The position numbers and the translations under genes are program-made. Shown one piece after another: positions 1 to 8,480 of a stretch of 64,000 nt of DNA (within the stretch, counting starts at the first letter, position 1; each line of letters starts with the position of its first letter). The notes beneath the pieces were generated by a model. That model was not told the origin of the DNA and made no database searches. It saw nothing but the letters and a program-made list of their open reading frames with translations. This DNA is from Bog-473 sp963840435. GTDB taxonomy: Bacteria > Actinomycetota > Acidimicrobiia > Acidimicrobiales > RAAP-2. Location: positions 62,001-126,000 of the forward strand of contig CAWIYY010000017.1 of the NCBI GenBank assembly GCA_963840435.1. Reading direction: 5' to 3'.

Positions 1-2
1 CG

Positions 3-239
3 GGTTGCGGACACAGCATCAACGACGTACTCAATCTCGTCGAGACCGTGACAGGCAGGGCATTGTCAGTCGAACGCATTCCGCAAAGGAAGTTGGACGT
101 GCGCAACGTCGTTCTCGACGTTGCGCTCCTGTCGACGTTGCTGGACTGGAGGCCCCGGTCGCTCGAGGAAGGACTCGTGTCAACCTGGGAAACAATGGTC
201 GAAGCCCCTGAGGTCGCGAGCCAGCAGCCCATCACCTGA
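3..239 (+). CDS. NAD-dependent epimerase/dehydratase, C-terminal fragment
   Basis: An open frame enters from the left edge and stops at 239. Its residues (GHSINDVLNLVETVTG, then a segment with VLDVALLSTLLDWRP and SLEEGLVSTWE) match the C-terminal substrate-binding part of extended short-chain dehydrogenases of the UDP-glucose 4-epimerase type. Enzymes of this family interconvert nucleotide sugars in the cytoplasm for cell-envelope glycans. The Rossmann and catalytic parts lie outside the window, so the substrate cannot be told. The neighbouring glycosyltransferase on the other strand fits a polysaccharide locus. It ends facing that convergent gene, with about 315 bases between. Confidence 0.75.
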   Translation, partial: GCGHSINDVLNLVETVTGRALSVERIPQRKLDVRNVVLDVALLSTLLDWRPRSLEEGLVSTWETMVEAPEVASQQPIT

Positions 240-555
240 TTATCGAGCGCCCTCATGCGTTCTTCGGCGACCGTGCAGACGCCATTTGGGTTCATTGGAC
301 TCACTGCCGGTGTGCCACCCGCTGCCTGGGGGTTGTCCGAAGTTCGGGGCAAGTTCTCCCCGCCGCCTATGGCGAGTTGCCAGGATCGAGCGACTGACTA
401 CTAGTTCCGGCTTCTTCAGATCTCCAGCCAGATCATGGGCTGCCGCCGGGCCAAGAGAGTACCGGCGGTGTCATCGAACGGGAAGAAGAACGTGTCAGTT
501 CGTGTTCTTGGCGCTCTCTATCTCGTTGCAGTGGTCCCGGCGTTCATAGCCCGTC
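240..555. other. intergenic stretch without recognised gene
   Basis: This stretch lies between the convergent ends of the epimerase fragment and the glycosyltransferase. The short open frames here have no recognisable family features and overlap one another. I see no convincing hairpin plus T-tract. Confidence 0.5.
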
Positions 556-1827
556 TTAGGGAGAGAGGTCGCCTACCGGGCGGGCGGGAGTTTCCGATGA
601 CGTGGTGCCGGGCGCGGGGCTGCGCCGACCATTGCGGCGGCCGCCGGAACGGGTTCCGGCGCTCAGCTCGTCGATCAGCTGCCTCCAGCGGTCTGCACTG
701 GCTCCGATCGTGAAGCGCTGGCACCGGTCTCGTGCGGCTCGTCCCATGGCTCGACGTCGACCTGGGTCCACGACAAGGCTCGCCGCAGCCTCGATCAACC
801 CGTCCCTGTCGTCCACCGCGACCACGAAGCCTGACTCGCCATCGGCGACAACGTCGGTCACCCCCGGGACGTTGGTGGCCACGATGGGCAATCCCGACAA
901 TCCGGCGTCGATAAGGACACCCGCCATGCCCTCACCCGTCGGCAGGCTGGGAAATACAAGGAGATCCGCCCGCTGCATTTCGGGAGCGCCATCCCGACGG
1001 CCCAGCATTTCGACGCCGGCCGCTGCCGCCATTGGTTGGAGCATCTCATACATCGGTCCGTCGCCGACCAAGCGTCCTTGGACGGCCAGGCCCCGCTTGC
1101 GCAAGGCGTCAACGACCTCAATGAAGAGATCGGGACGCTTTCCTGTGTTGAGATAACCAACGAACAGCAGCTCGACGTCCTTGCCCGGTTCCCGGACGCC
1201 GGTTTCTTGGCCTTCGTCGTCCGGCGATGCTGGGCGGTAAACAGTTGGGTCGCGTCCAGTCCAGAGCACCGTGAGCCGGCGTGCATCCACACCGAGCGTC
1301 ATCCGATACTGCTCAGAGACGTCTTCCGAGACGGTGGCGACCCGAGCTGCTCGCCAACACAGCAAGCGCCACAGCAGCCGCCGCGGACCTCGGCAGGCGG
1401 CTTCGGGCAGAGTGCCGATCGCGTAGTAGACCACCGGCACCGAGGTCGCCACTGCCGCGTACTTGTGGGCATCACCCCCGTAGGCCACTACAAGCGCCGG
1501 TTTCCAGTGTCGAAGGGTGCGCCTGAGTTGCATCAGGGCAGCGGGACGGAACCCGGTAGAAGCCATCGCTCCGCCAGCCAGGCCGACTGTGGCGTCCACC
1601 GGGACCTCGTCGTCACCTTCGAACATGGAAACGAGGTAGTGCCCGCTGCCAGGACCGCCGAGCTCGTCGACCAGTGCGCGCGCTGACACCTGCGCGCCCC
1701 TATGTAAGGCACTGGGAACAAGGTGAATGACACACCCCCGGGACGGCGGCGGGGCCGACGACCCGTCGGCCGTGGTTGGAGGTTGTTGGCGACGGGCGAA
1801 CATGGCCGACGTATTATTGTCGCTCAA
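556..1827 (-). CDS. GT4-type glycosyltransferase
   Basis: This 423-residue protein has a GT-B glycosyltransferase layout. The N-terminal half has a glycine-rich loop (LHRGAQVSARALVDELGG). The C-terminal half has LLFVGYLNTGKRPDLFIEVVDAL, the acceptor-proximal VGDGPMYEML, and the nucleotide-sugar motif around FPSLPTGEGMAG followed by GLPIVATNVPG. Family members transfer sugars from nucleotide donors to lipids, proteins or glycans on the cytoplasmic face. In the usual E-x7-E motif the second glutamate is replaced by aspartate (GEGMAGVLIDAG). The start at 1827 is a TTG. An in-frame ATG at 1803 is possible, and neither has a strong ribosome site. The last roughly 35 residues are a basic, proline-rich tail. 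Donor and acceptor are unknown. Confidence 0.85.
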   Translation of the reverse strand: MSDNNTSAMFARRQQPPTTADGSSAPPPSRGCVIHLVPSALHRGAQVSARALVDELGGPGSGHYLVSMFEGDDEVPVDATVGLAGGAMASTGFRPAALMQLRRTLRHWKPALVVAYGGDAHKYAAVATSVPVVYYAIGTLPEAACRGPRRLLWRLLCWRAARVATVSEDVSEQYRMTLGVDARRLTVLWTGRDPTVYRPASPDDEGQETGVREPGKDVELLFVGYLNTGKRPDLFIEVVDALRKRGLAVQGRLVGDGPMYEMLQPMAAAAGVEMLGRRDGAPEMQRADLLVFPSLPTGEGMAGVLIDAGLSGLPIVATNVPGVTDVVADGESGFVVAVDDRDGLIEAAASLVVDPGRRRAMGRAARDRCQRFTIGASADRWRQLIDELSAGTRSGGRRNGRRSPAPGTTSSETPARPVGDLSP

Positions 1828-2299
1828 CGGGAGCGGGCGCCTCCCCTGGAGGGGTCGGCGAGTCTGGGCTGGAGTCCCGGTCGAGCGGACAGCTCGATGG
1901 GCTTTTCTATCCGTTGACCTCCTTCGAAGTCGGAATCTGACGGACCAACTCGGATGAGTGCAGCGAGTTCTCGGGGCTTAAACAAGCACGCCGCGGATTG
2001 AGCAGTGCGGTGGGCTGGACGGCTGGAGGGTGCGAGCCCGTGAACAGCTGAAATGTCGGGTACACAACCCGAAGGTCATCGTCTCATCAGATGACTGTGA
2101 CGCCCCGCCCGCCATACGACATGGCCCTTCTCCGCTTAGCGAGCAGTCGATCAGTGATTGATAAAGGCCACGGTCCTACCGGAGCCTTGCATCGCCGGCC
2201 TCAATGATGTTCCTGTCCCTCCCTGCAGTTCCTGCCTGCCATCCCAATGGCCGACGCAGAGACGGCGAAGGTGAGCCTGAATTTGGCATGTCGGTCCGG
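1828..2299. other. long intergenic region, no gene seen
   Basis: About 470 bases between the glycosyltransferase start and the end of the liv-type operon. Short frames overlap but none resembles a known family or has a good ribosome site. It presumably carries the glycosyltransferase promoter (minus strand). No clear -10/-35 pair stands out. Confidence 0.45.
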
Positions 2300-2335
2300 G
2301 CGCTCCGGTGGCGAAAGTCTCCGCTACCGGAGCGC
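2300..2335 (-). terminator. hairpin after the ABC importer operon
   Basis: A near-perfect inverted repeat lies 8 bases beyond the stop codon of the substrate-binding protein. Arms GCGCTCCGGT and ACCGGAGCGC are extended inward by GGCG/CGCT (14 pairs counting one G-T) around an 8-base loop. Position and stability suggest a transcription terminator or 3' end stabiliser for the minus-strand operon. It lacks the run of T expected of a classical intrinsic terminator. Confidence 0.6.
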
Positions 2336-2343
2336 CGCGGACG

Positions 2344-3738
2344 TCAGGACGTGGATTCCAGGCTCTTCGGAGGGACCGACGTGGGCCCGGTGTATTTCTT
2401 GATCGGGCCTGATCCGGGGTTCGTGACCTCCACGGGGCTCACTGCGACTCCACCGATCCAGCTTCCTGTGGGCGTCACAGCAGGCGGGGCCGAACTCTCG
2501 AGCTTGACGACCTCCTCACCCTCGAACCCAAAGTGCACGGAGCTCGAGTACGAGAGAGGTACGAATCCGGGGGTCACGAAGTTCTTGCCGTCACTGCCGA
2601 TGGCGTTCAGCAAGCCCTGACGGGTCAGGTTTTTCCCCGCCTTTTCCAATGCCTGGACGAACGTGTAGGCCAGTGCAACTCCGTACTGGGTATTTCCGTC
2701 GAGCCCGGACTTGGCATAGAGCGAGGGCGCGTACTTCTCGAGGAGCTTCTTCTCGGTCTGCACCCACGGGTTGGACGTATCTGACTCAGGAGCGAAGTAG
2801 GCGGTTGTGATAACGCCGTTCAGCAGTCCGGCGGCAGCCGTTGCCTGAGCCGCGGTGCCCCCACCCTTCTGGGTGAACGATGAGAGCAGCGGGCCGACGG
2901 TCGGGGCGTCGGCGCCGACGTTGTCGACCACGTACTGGGGTGAGTAGCCGATGGCCACAGCGGGGAGCATCGCCAGGGCGGTGGCGGCCGGGATAGTCGC
3001 CAGCACGACGACCTGGGCGCCGGCTGCCTTCAGCGCCGCCATCTGGTTCGAGAGTGGGCCTGCCAGGGTTGCTGCGTCGTAGGTCTGCTGGGAGACCACC
3101 GAGGACGACGGGATCTCCATGTCCAGCCCCTTGACCACGTCCTGACCGAACTCATCGTCCTGGTACAGGTAACCGATCTTCTTGCCCGCGAAGTTGGCCT
3201 TGATATATGCGCCAAGGATCTTTCCATCGACGGTGTACGGGGGCTGCCAGCCCAAACTGTAGGGGAACTTGGGATTGCTCCAGCAGTTGCACCCGGACTC
3301 AATAAAGAGTTGCGGAATCTTCTGCGCGTTGAGGAAGCCCTGCACGGCGGACTGGGTTGGTGTCCCAAGAGACCCCACATCGGCGAATATGTTGTCCTGT
3401 AATACCAGCTGGCGCGTGAGGGTCGCTGTGTTTGCTGGGTTGTAGCCGTCGTCGAGGTACTTGTATTGGATTTTGCGCCCGAAGACGCCGCCGTGCGCGT
3501 TGACATAGTCGAAGACGGCATTCATGGCTGGGGCGATTTCGTCATAGCCTGGTGCGGCAGGCCCGGTGAGCGGAACCGTCGCGCCGATGGTGATTGTCGA
3601 CGACGTCACCCCCGGCGTGCTCTCCGCCCCCGCCGTGGCCGGCAGCAGTATCGCCCCCAGCGTCAGTCCTAGGAAACCGGCTACCAGGGTGCGAGCCCAC
3701 ATCGCACTCTTGAATGGCCTTCTCATTCGTTGTCGCAT
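2344..3738 (-). CDS. ABC importer substrate-binding protein, Peripla_BP_6 type
   Basis: This 464-residue extracytoplasmic receptor belongs to a hydrophobic-amino-acid-type (HAAT) ABC importer. A basic start (MRQRMRRPFKS) is followed by a hydrophobic signal segment ending near ATAGAES, then the mature opening TITIGATVPLTGPAAP, typical of Leu/Ile/Val-binding-like receptors. Two Rossmann-like lobes follow (for example FADVGSLGTPTQSAV and KKIGYLYQDDEFGQDVVKG). The ATG at 3738 was chosen because GGGAGG lies five bases upstream. An upstream in-frame start at 3810 would overlap the permease gene. It is the last gene of the operon, 31 bases after the permease. The ligand is unknown: HAAT receptors bind amino acids, but also amides, urea or aromatic acids. 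Confidence 0.88.
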   Translation of the reverse strand: MRQRMRRPFKSAMWARTLVAGFLGLTLGAILLPATAGAESTPGVTSSTITIGATVPLTGPAAPGYDEIAPAMNAVFDYVNAHGGVFGRKIQYKYLDDGYNPANTATLTRQLVLQDNIFADVGSLGTPTQSAVQGFLNAQKIPQLFIESGCNCWSNPKFPYSLGWQPPYTVDGKILGAYIKANFAGKKIGYLYQDDEFGQDVVKGLDMEIPSSSVVSQQTYDAATLAGPLSNQMAALKAAGAQVVVLATIPAATALAMLPAVAIGYSPQYVVDNVGADAPTVGPLLSSFTQKGGGTAAQATAAAGLLNGVITTAYFAPESDTSNPWVQTEKKLLEKYAPSLYAKSGLDGNTQYGVALAYTFVQALEKAGKNLTRQGLLNAIGSDGKNFVTPGFVPLSYSSSVHFGFEGEEVVKLESSAPPAVTPTGSWIGGVAVSPVEVTNPGSGPIKKYTGPTSVPPKSLESTS

Positions 3739-3769
3739 CGTTCCTCCCTTTGTTGGATGTCGCATTGCT

Positions 3770-4825
3770 CTAGTCGGCTGTCGAAACCGGAACCGGTGCG
3801 CCGCGCCCACCCGGGCCCGGATGCGGCCTGTGTCCCCACGCCCAGCGCAGGCCTCCCTGTATCCCGTTGGGTGCCGCGATCATCGCCACGATCAGCACAA
3901 CGCCGAAGATGATCGTGGCGAGGTAAGCGCTCGCCCCACTGCCCAGATTGAAGTCCGAGGACACCGAGGTCGACCACTCCGGTAGGTAGACCAGCAGGAT
4001 CCCGCCCCAGACCATGCCGATCAACGTCCCCGTTCCGCCGAGAACCATGGCCGCCAGCAATTGGATTGACAGTGTGAGTGGGAACTCACCGGTGTTCACC
4101 ACGCCGGTCGACAAGGCCAGGAGCGCCCCGCCGAGCCCGGCACATCCGGCGCTGATGGAAAAAGCCACCACTTTGGTGCGTGCGACATGGACCCCCGCCA
4201 ATGAAGCTGCTATCTCGTCATCGCGCACGGCCCTGAATGCGCGGCCGTAGCGGCTCCACAACAAGTTGGCCAGCAGGACCATGACGAGCAGAGCTCCGAC
4301 GATTTGTATCTCCGCGAGCCACTCCTCTGCGCTGAGTGATCCGGGCGCCGTAGGGACCGTGGTCGTTAAACCCTGGTCGCCTCCGAACGTGGCGGGCCAC
4401 TTGTCGGCGACGGACGGCACCGCCAGAGCGAAGAGGAGCGTCATGCCCGCGAGGTACGGGCCTTTGAGACGGGTGGCAGGCAACCCGATGACGACTCCGG
4501 CCGCGGCGGCCACCCCAGCAGCGGCGGTCAATTCGAGGATGAAATTTGTTTGGGTATGGTTCATCAGCAGCGCCATCGTGTAGGCGCCCACGGCCATGAA
4601 CGCACCGTGGCCCAGCGAGATCTGACCGTTGATGCCGGTGAGCAGGCTCAGCCCGACCAGCGCCACGACGTAGGCGGCGATCTCCCCGACTTGGTACTGG
4701 TTGTAGGAGCTGAGCCGCGCGACCACGACGTAGAGAACAACCCCGGCAACTAGCGCACAGAAAAGGTGGCGTACCAAGGGCTGTCGAGGCAGGTGCCGTG
4801 CCTGCGCAACGATGGTGGAGTACAT
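3770..4825 (-). CDS. livM: branched-chain amino acid-type ABC permease (LivM-like)
   Basis: This 351-residue inner-membrane permease is the LivM-type half of the importer. Hydrophobic segments alternate with the family signature region YVVALVGLSLLTGINGQISLGHGAFMAVGAY near residues 50-80 and the ATPase-contacting segment around RYGRAFRAVRDDEIAASLAGV. It pairs with the LivH-like subunit whose stop lies one base upstream on the minus strand, so the two are almost certainly co-translated. The C-terminus ends in a short Pro/Gly-rich cytoplasmic tail. The substrate cannot be read from the permease. Confidence 0.9.
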   Translation of the reverse strand: MYSTIVAQARHLPRQPLVRHLFCALVAGVVLYVVVARLSSYNQYQVGEIAAYVVALVGLSLLTGINGQISLGHGAFMAVGAYTMALLMNHTQTNFILELTAAAGVAAAAGVVIGLPATRLKGPYLAGMTLLFALAVPSVADKWPATFGGDQGLTTTVPTAPGSLSAEEWLAEIQIVGALLVMVLLANLLWSRYGRAFRAVRDDEIAASLAGVHVARTKVVAFSISAGCAGLGGALLALSTGVVNTGEFPLTLSIQLLAAMVLGGTGTLIGMVWGGILLVYLPEWSTSVSSDFNLGSGASAYLATIIFGVVLIVAMIAAPNGIQGGLRWAWGHRPHPGPGGRGAPVPVSTAD

Positions 4826-4826
4826 G

Positions 4827-5705
4827 TCAAACCCTTCTGGCCGGCGGACGAGCGAAGATGCCTTCCGGACGTGCCATGAGAGCGAGCATCAGAAGCGCGA
4901 GGGCGCCGAGAGGTTCGAGCCCAGAACCCAGGTAGCCGCCGACGTACGAGATGCACAGACCAGTGATGAGCCCGCCGACCAAGGCGCCCACTGGGCTCTC
5001 CAGGCCCCCGATCACCGCAGCAGTGAAGCCGTAGACGAGGACGAGATCCATGTAGTAAGGGCCGAACGAGCTCGTGGGTGCGACGAGGAGGCCGGCTAGT
5101 GATCCAGCGATCCCGGCCAGCCCCCATCCGAGAGTAAGGAGAATGCCCACTCTTACCCCAAGGAGCCGGGCGATCTCGCGCGAGAAGGCTGTCGCGCGCA
5201 TCCGAAGCCCGAGGGCCGTATATCGGAAGAGCACCAGGGTGCCCGCCATCAGAGCGAGGACCGCGATGAGAATGAACACGTCGAAGTGCGAGAACGCGAT
5301 GATTGTGCCGTCGACCCTGAGTCCGCTCTGCGAAAAGGCAGCAGGGAAGCCGCGGCTGGCATTGCCATAGATCGCTCCGGCCAGGCCCTCGAAGACGACC
5401 AGCAGTCCGATGGTCACAATGACGGGGTTTAGCTCTGACCTTCCGTGCAGAGGGCGGATGAGGATGCGCTCACATGCAGCACCGATGGCGAAACCGATGA
5501 CCAGCACGAGTACGAACGCCCACCAGTACCCCACGCCCCGGGACAACAAGCTGAAGGCGATGAACGTCGTCAACATGCCGGCCGCGCCTTGCGCGAAGTT
5601 GATGATCTTCGTGGCTCTATAGATGAGGACCAAGGCCAGTCCGAGGGTTGCGTAGATCATCCCGTTGGCGATGCCGTCCAGCGTGTAGTTGAAGAAGAGA
5701 CTCAC
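4827..5705 (-). CDS. livH: branched-chain amino acid-type ABC permease (LivH-like)
   Basis: This is the LivH-type permease of the same importer, 292 residues from a GTG at 5705. It opens SLFFNYTLDGIANGMIYATLG, followed by LVLIYRATKIINFAQGAAGM, a classic LivH N-terminus. The ATPase-contact region reads LGLRMRATAFSREIARLLGV. A longer reading from 5807 would overlap the LivF gene by about 100 bases and adds a Ser/Pro-rich stretch unlike the family, so the GTG four bases after the livF stop is preferred. It is expected to form a heterodimer with the LivM-like protein in the membrane. Confidence 0.88.
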   Translation of the reverse strand: MSLFFNYTLDGIANGMIYATLGLALVLIYRATKIINFAQGAAGMLTTFIAFSLLSRGVGYWWAFVLVLVIGFAIGAACERILIRPLHGRSELNPVIVTIGLLVVFEGLAGAIYGNASRGFPAAFSQSGLRVDGTIIAFSHFDVFILIAVLALMAGTLVLFRYTALGLRMRATAFSREIARLLGVRVGILLTLGWGLAGIAGSLAGLLVAPTSSFGPYYMDLVLVYGFTAAVIGGLESPVGALVGGLITGLCISYVGGYLGSGLEPLGALALLMLALMARPEGIFARPPARRV

Positions 5706-5709
5706 GGCA

Positions 5710-6417
5710 TCAGAACCCGAGATAGTGGTGACGTAGTGCCTCGTCGGCGGCCACAGTGGCGGCGTCGTTCGAGACGACGACTTGGCCGAGGCTGAGGATG
5801 ACGGCATGGTGCGACACTGAGAGGGCGCTGCGCGCGTTCTGCTCGACCAGAACCACAGTGAGGTCGGTACCCTCGGTCTGGTCTCGTATCAAGGCCATCA
5901 ATTGTGCGGTCACCAGCGGGGCCAACCCCAGGCTCGGTTCGTCGAGAAGGAGAAGCCGGGGGCGTGAGATGAGAGCTCGGCCGAGCACAAGCATCTGTCG
6001 CTCGCCGCCAGAAAGCGTGGAGGCGTGTCGCTTGCGGAAGTTCCGCAGACGCGGGAAGAGGTCGAGGGTCTTCGTGACAGCCTCCTGACGCTGGTGTCCG
6101 CGCAGAGACCACAGGGTCGCCAGGCGTAGGTTCTCCTCGACCGTCAGCTCCTCGATCACCCCGCGGCCTTCTGGTACATGGGAGACGCCCATCCGGGCGA
6201 TGGATTCGACGGTACGCCCGAGAAGCGGATCTCCGTCGAAGTTCACCGAACCTTCGCGGGGCTTCACCAGGCCTGAGATAGTGCGCAGCAGGGTGGTCTT
6301 GCCTGCACCGTTCGCCCCGAGCACAGCAGTGACCGCTCCCGGTTCGGCGTCGAAGGAGACCGAGCGAAGTGCCTGCACAGCACCGAAGGACACGCTGAGG
6401 TCCCGAACCTCAAGCAC
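5710..6417 (-). CDS. livF: ABC transporter ATP-binding protein (LivF-like)
   Basis: This 235-residue cytoplasmic ATPase has Walker A GANGAGKT near residue 34, signature LSGGERQM, Walker B LLLLDEPSLGLAP and switch residues in VVLVEQNA. The LivF-type hallmarks ISGLV.PREG and HVPEGRGVIEELTVEENL are present. It energises the importer together with the LivG-like ATPase, whose end overlaps its start by 8 bases. The five genes run in the order livG-livF-livH-livM-receptor on the minus strand. Confidence 0.92.
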   Translation of the reverse strand: MLEVRDLSVSFGAVQALRSVSFDAEPGAVTAVLGANGAGKTTLLRTISGLVKPREGSVNFDGDPLLGRTVESIARMGVSHVPEGRGVIEELTVEENLRLATLWSLRGHQRQEAVTKTLDLFPRLRNFRKRHASTLSGGERQMLVLGRALISRPRLLLLDEPSLGLAPLVTAQLMALIRDQTEGTDLTVVLVEQNARSALSVSHHAVILSLGQVVVSNDAATVAADEALRHHYLGF

Positions 6418-7210
6418 CGTCCCACTCCAGGTGTCCAGCCGAGGCTCGGTCGCGCACCTCGTCTCCCAGATAGGCGCTGACCACGGCGGTGTCAGCTCGG
6501 ATCGCTTCAGGTGAGCCGCTGGCTATGACTTCTCCGAAGTTGAGCACGACGATTCGGTCACACACCGACATGACCAGATCCATGTGGTGCTCGACAAGGA
6601 GGACGGACATGCGATCGGTCAGGCTGCGGATCCTCGAGCCGAGTGCCTCCATCTCGCTCTCCGAGAGTCCGCTGGCGGGCTCGTCCAGCAGCAGGAGGCG
6701 TGGTTCCGCCATGAGGGCACGGCACAGTGCCGCACGCTTCTGTATGGCGTAGGGCAGCGCGGCAGGAAGTCGGCGGGCGTAGTCGGCCGCCCCCAGCTCG
6801 TCCAGGACCTCCATGGCTCTGGCCGCCACCCGGCGTTCCTCTCGGCTCGACCGCCACAGACCGAGGAAGGATGATGTCAGGTCGCTGCGGAGCCCGGGTT
6901 CGGCGCCGAGCATCACGTTCTCGTGCACGGTCAGCCCGGCGCACAACCCGATGCCCTGGACGGTGCGGGCGATTCCGAGCCTCGCAAGGTCGTGGGGATG
7001 GTGCCGACGCAGGACCGTGCCGTCATAACTGATCCTGCCAGAGCTCGGATGAACGAAGCCGCAGATTACGTTGAACAGTGTCGTCTTGCCCGCGCCGTTC
7101 GGGCCGATGACGCCGACGATCTCGCCGCTGCTGACGGACATCGACACCTCGGCGAGGGCTAGCAGTCCACCGAAGCCGACGCTGACCTCATCGACCGCGA
7201 GGAGCGGCAC
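6410..7210 (-). CDS. livG: ABC transporter ATP-binding protein (LivG-like)
   Basis: This is the second ATPase of the importer, 266 residues from the preferred GTG at 7210, which has AGAGGA about five bases upstream. The frame is open back to 7273. Walker A is GPNGAGKT, followed by the LivG-type FNVICGFVHPSSG. The Q-loop region is TVQGIGLCAGLTVHENVMLG, Walker B LLLLDEPASGL, and the H-loop VLLVEHHMDLVMSVCDRIVVLNFG. The signature loop is weak: ALPYAIQKRAALCRAL replaces the usual LSYGQQRRLEIARAL. Degenerate signatures occur in heterodimeric transporters, where only one site hydrolyses well. It is the first gene of the operon. Confidence 0.88.
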   Translation of the reverse strand: MPLLAVDEVSVGFGGLLALAEVSMSVSSGEIVGVIGPNGAGKTTLFNVICGFVHPSSGRISYDGTVLRRHHPHDLARLGIARTVQGIGLCAGLTVHENVMLGAEPGLRSDLTSSFLGLWRSSREERRVAARAMEVLDELGAADYARRLPAALPYAIQKRAALCRALMAEPRLLLLDEPASGLSESEMEALGSRIRSLTDRMSVLLVEHHMDLVMSVCDRIVVLNFGEVIASGSPEAIRADTAVVSAYLGDEVRDRASAGHLEWDGA

Positions 7211-7362
7211 GTCGTCCTCTTGAGCGTGCCCGTGTTCTCGCAGCGTTGTCCAGGGCTCGAGGATCGGGCCCACCGGAGGTCCTACCCGGGGCGGGAGGCG
7301 GTGTGGATTCGCGTTGGGCGCGCCCCACGAGTAGTCATGCGTACCAGCCCCCCGGCATGGTG

Positions 7363-7387
7363 CGAAATGTTACAACCATCGAAATGT
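7363..7387. repeat. 8-bp direct repeat upstream of the liv-type operon
   Basis: CGAAATGT occurs twice (7363-7370 and 7380-7387), 17 bases apart, in the 340-base gap between the LivG-like start (7210) and the SDR gene end (7552). Same-face spacing upstream of an operon suggests a regulator site, but no regulator is adjacent. I see no gene in this gap. Confidence 0.35.
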
Positions 7388-7551
7388 GATTGCCCGGTTG
7401 TCGCCATGGGGTCAGCCGCGGCTCCGTATCGGGTCTGGCCGACCGACGGTCTCGTCGCAACGGGGAACGCGGGCGCTCGCGGAGAGACCACGACGTTCCG
7501 CTGCACCGGGGAGCGGGCAAAACGTCGTGGTTCGCGCTCAAGATGGTTCGT

Positions 7552-8421
7552 CTATGCCGAGGTGTCGGCTGGGAGCTCAATCGGGTAGGGCTCGCTGAAA
7601 TCGGCGGAGCGGCTCACGTCGCTCCATCTGCGGTCCTCGGCGAGGAGTTGCTCGTCGAGACGAATTGACCCTTCCACGGCGTTGACCCCAAGGGGCAGGT
7701 GGTCGGGGATATTGCGGCGTTTTGCGACCTGAACGAGGATCGCTGCGGCGCGTGCCGGGTCGCCTGCAGGCCCGTCGGTGCTTTGCCGGACACGGCTGTT
7801 CATGGCGCCGACCGTCGGGGCGTAGGCCTCGGGGATGTCGTGGACGGTCATGGAGGAGCCGGCCCAGTCGGTCCGAAAGCCGCTTGGTTCGACGACCAAC
7901 ACCTTGACGCCGAACGGTGCGGTTTCGGCTCTCAACACCCGGCTGAAGCCGTCGATCGCAAACTTGGCGGCCTGGTAGGACGCGATCCCCGGCGAGCCGC
8001 CAACGCGCCCGCCCACAGAGGAGATCTGCATTACAAGGCCATTCCGTTGCTCTCGAAGCACCGGGATCGCCGCCTTGGAGACGTGGTAGACGCCCCAGAA
8101 GTTGGTCTCGAACTGGGCGCGGAAGTCATCGTCGTCGGCGGTCTCGATGGGTCCGACGTTGGCGTAGCCGGCGTTGTTGACGATGACGTCCAGGCGGCCC
8201 CAGCGCTGCTGGGCATCTGCGATCGCTGAGCGGGCCGCTTGGGCGTCGGTGACATCCAGGCCGATCGTGTGGATGCGTCCGCCGTATTCTGCGCGGAGGT
8301 CGTCGAGCTGCGCCGGCTGCCGGGCGGTCGCAGCGACCAGATCGCCGGCATCGAGGGCGGCCCGGACCAGGGCACGCCCCAGGCCTCGTGAGGAGCCGGT
8401 GATGAACCAGATTTGTTCCAT
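7552..8421 (-). CDS. short-chain dehydrogenase/reductase
   Basis: This 289-residue classical SDR oxidoreductase is predicted to be a cytoplasmic NAD(P)(H)-dependent enzyme acting on an alcohol/ketone pair. The cofactor motif TGSSRGLG is at residues 8-15, NNAG in the beta-4 region, the catalytic Ser in MQISSVGGRVG, and the Tyr/Lys pair in SYQAAKFA. The length and the C-terminal extension (about 60 residues beyond the core) match the SDR subgroup often named oxidoreductase/SDR family without known substrate. It is transcribed divergently from a TetR regulator across a 59-base gap with two operator-like repeats, so it is probably the regulator's target. Confidence 0.9.
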   Translation of the reverse strand: MEQIWFITGSSRGLGRALVRAALDAGDLVAATARQPAQLDDLRAEYGGRIHTIGLDVTDAQAARSAIADAQQRWGRLDVIVNNAGYANVGPIETADDDDFRAQFETNFWGVYHVSKAAIPVLREQRNGLVMQISSVGGRVGGSPGIASYQAAKFAIDGFSRVLRAETAPFGVKVLVVEPSGFRTDWAGSSMTVHDIPEAYAPTVGAMNSRVRQSTDGPAGDPARAAAILVQVAKRRNIPDHLPLGVNAVEGSIRLDEQLLAEDRRWSDVSRSADFSEPYPIELPADTSA

Positions 8422-8431
8422 GTCTCCTAGT

Positions 8432-8474
8432 ACAACACCGTTGTCTTATTAATGCAACCCCGTTGTGTTAATAT
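8432..8474. promoter_or_regulatory. tandem operator sites and -10 box between SDR and TetR genes
   Basis: Two copies of a short dyad, ACAACACCGTTGT (8432-8444) and GCAACCCCGTTGT (8454-8466), lie 22 bases apart, about two helical turns. Each is an AAC-GTT type inverted repeat. TAATAT at 8469-8474 sits 6 bases before the GTG of the TetR gene, placing transcription start on or next to the start codon (a leaderless mRNA). The arrangement suggests that TetR binding shuts both divergent promoters. Confidence 0.6.
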
Positions 8475-8480
8475 CGCCAG

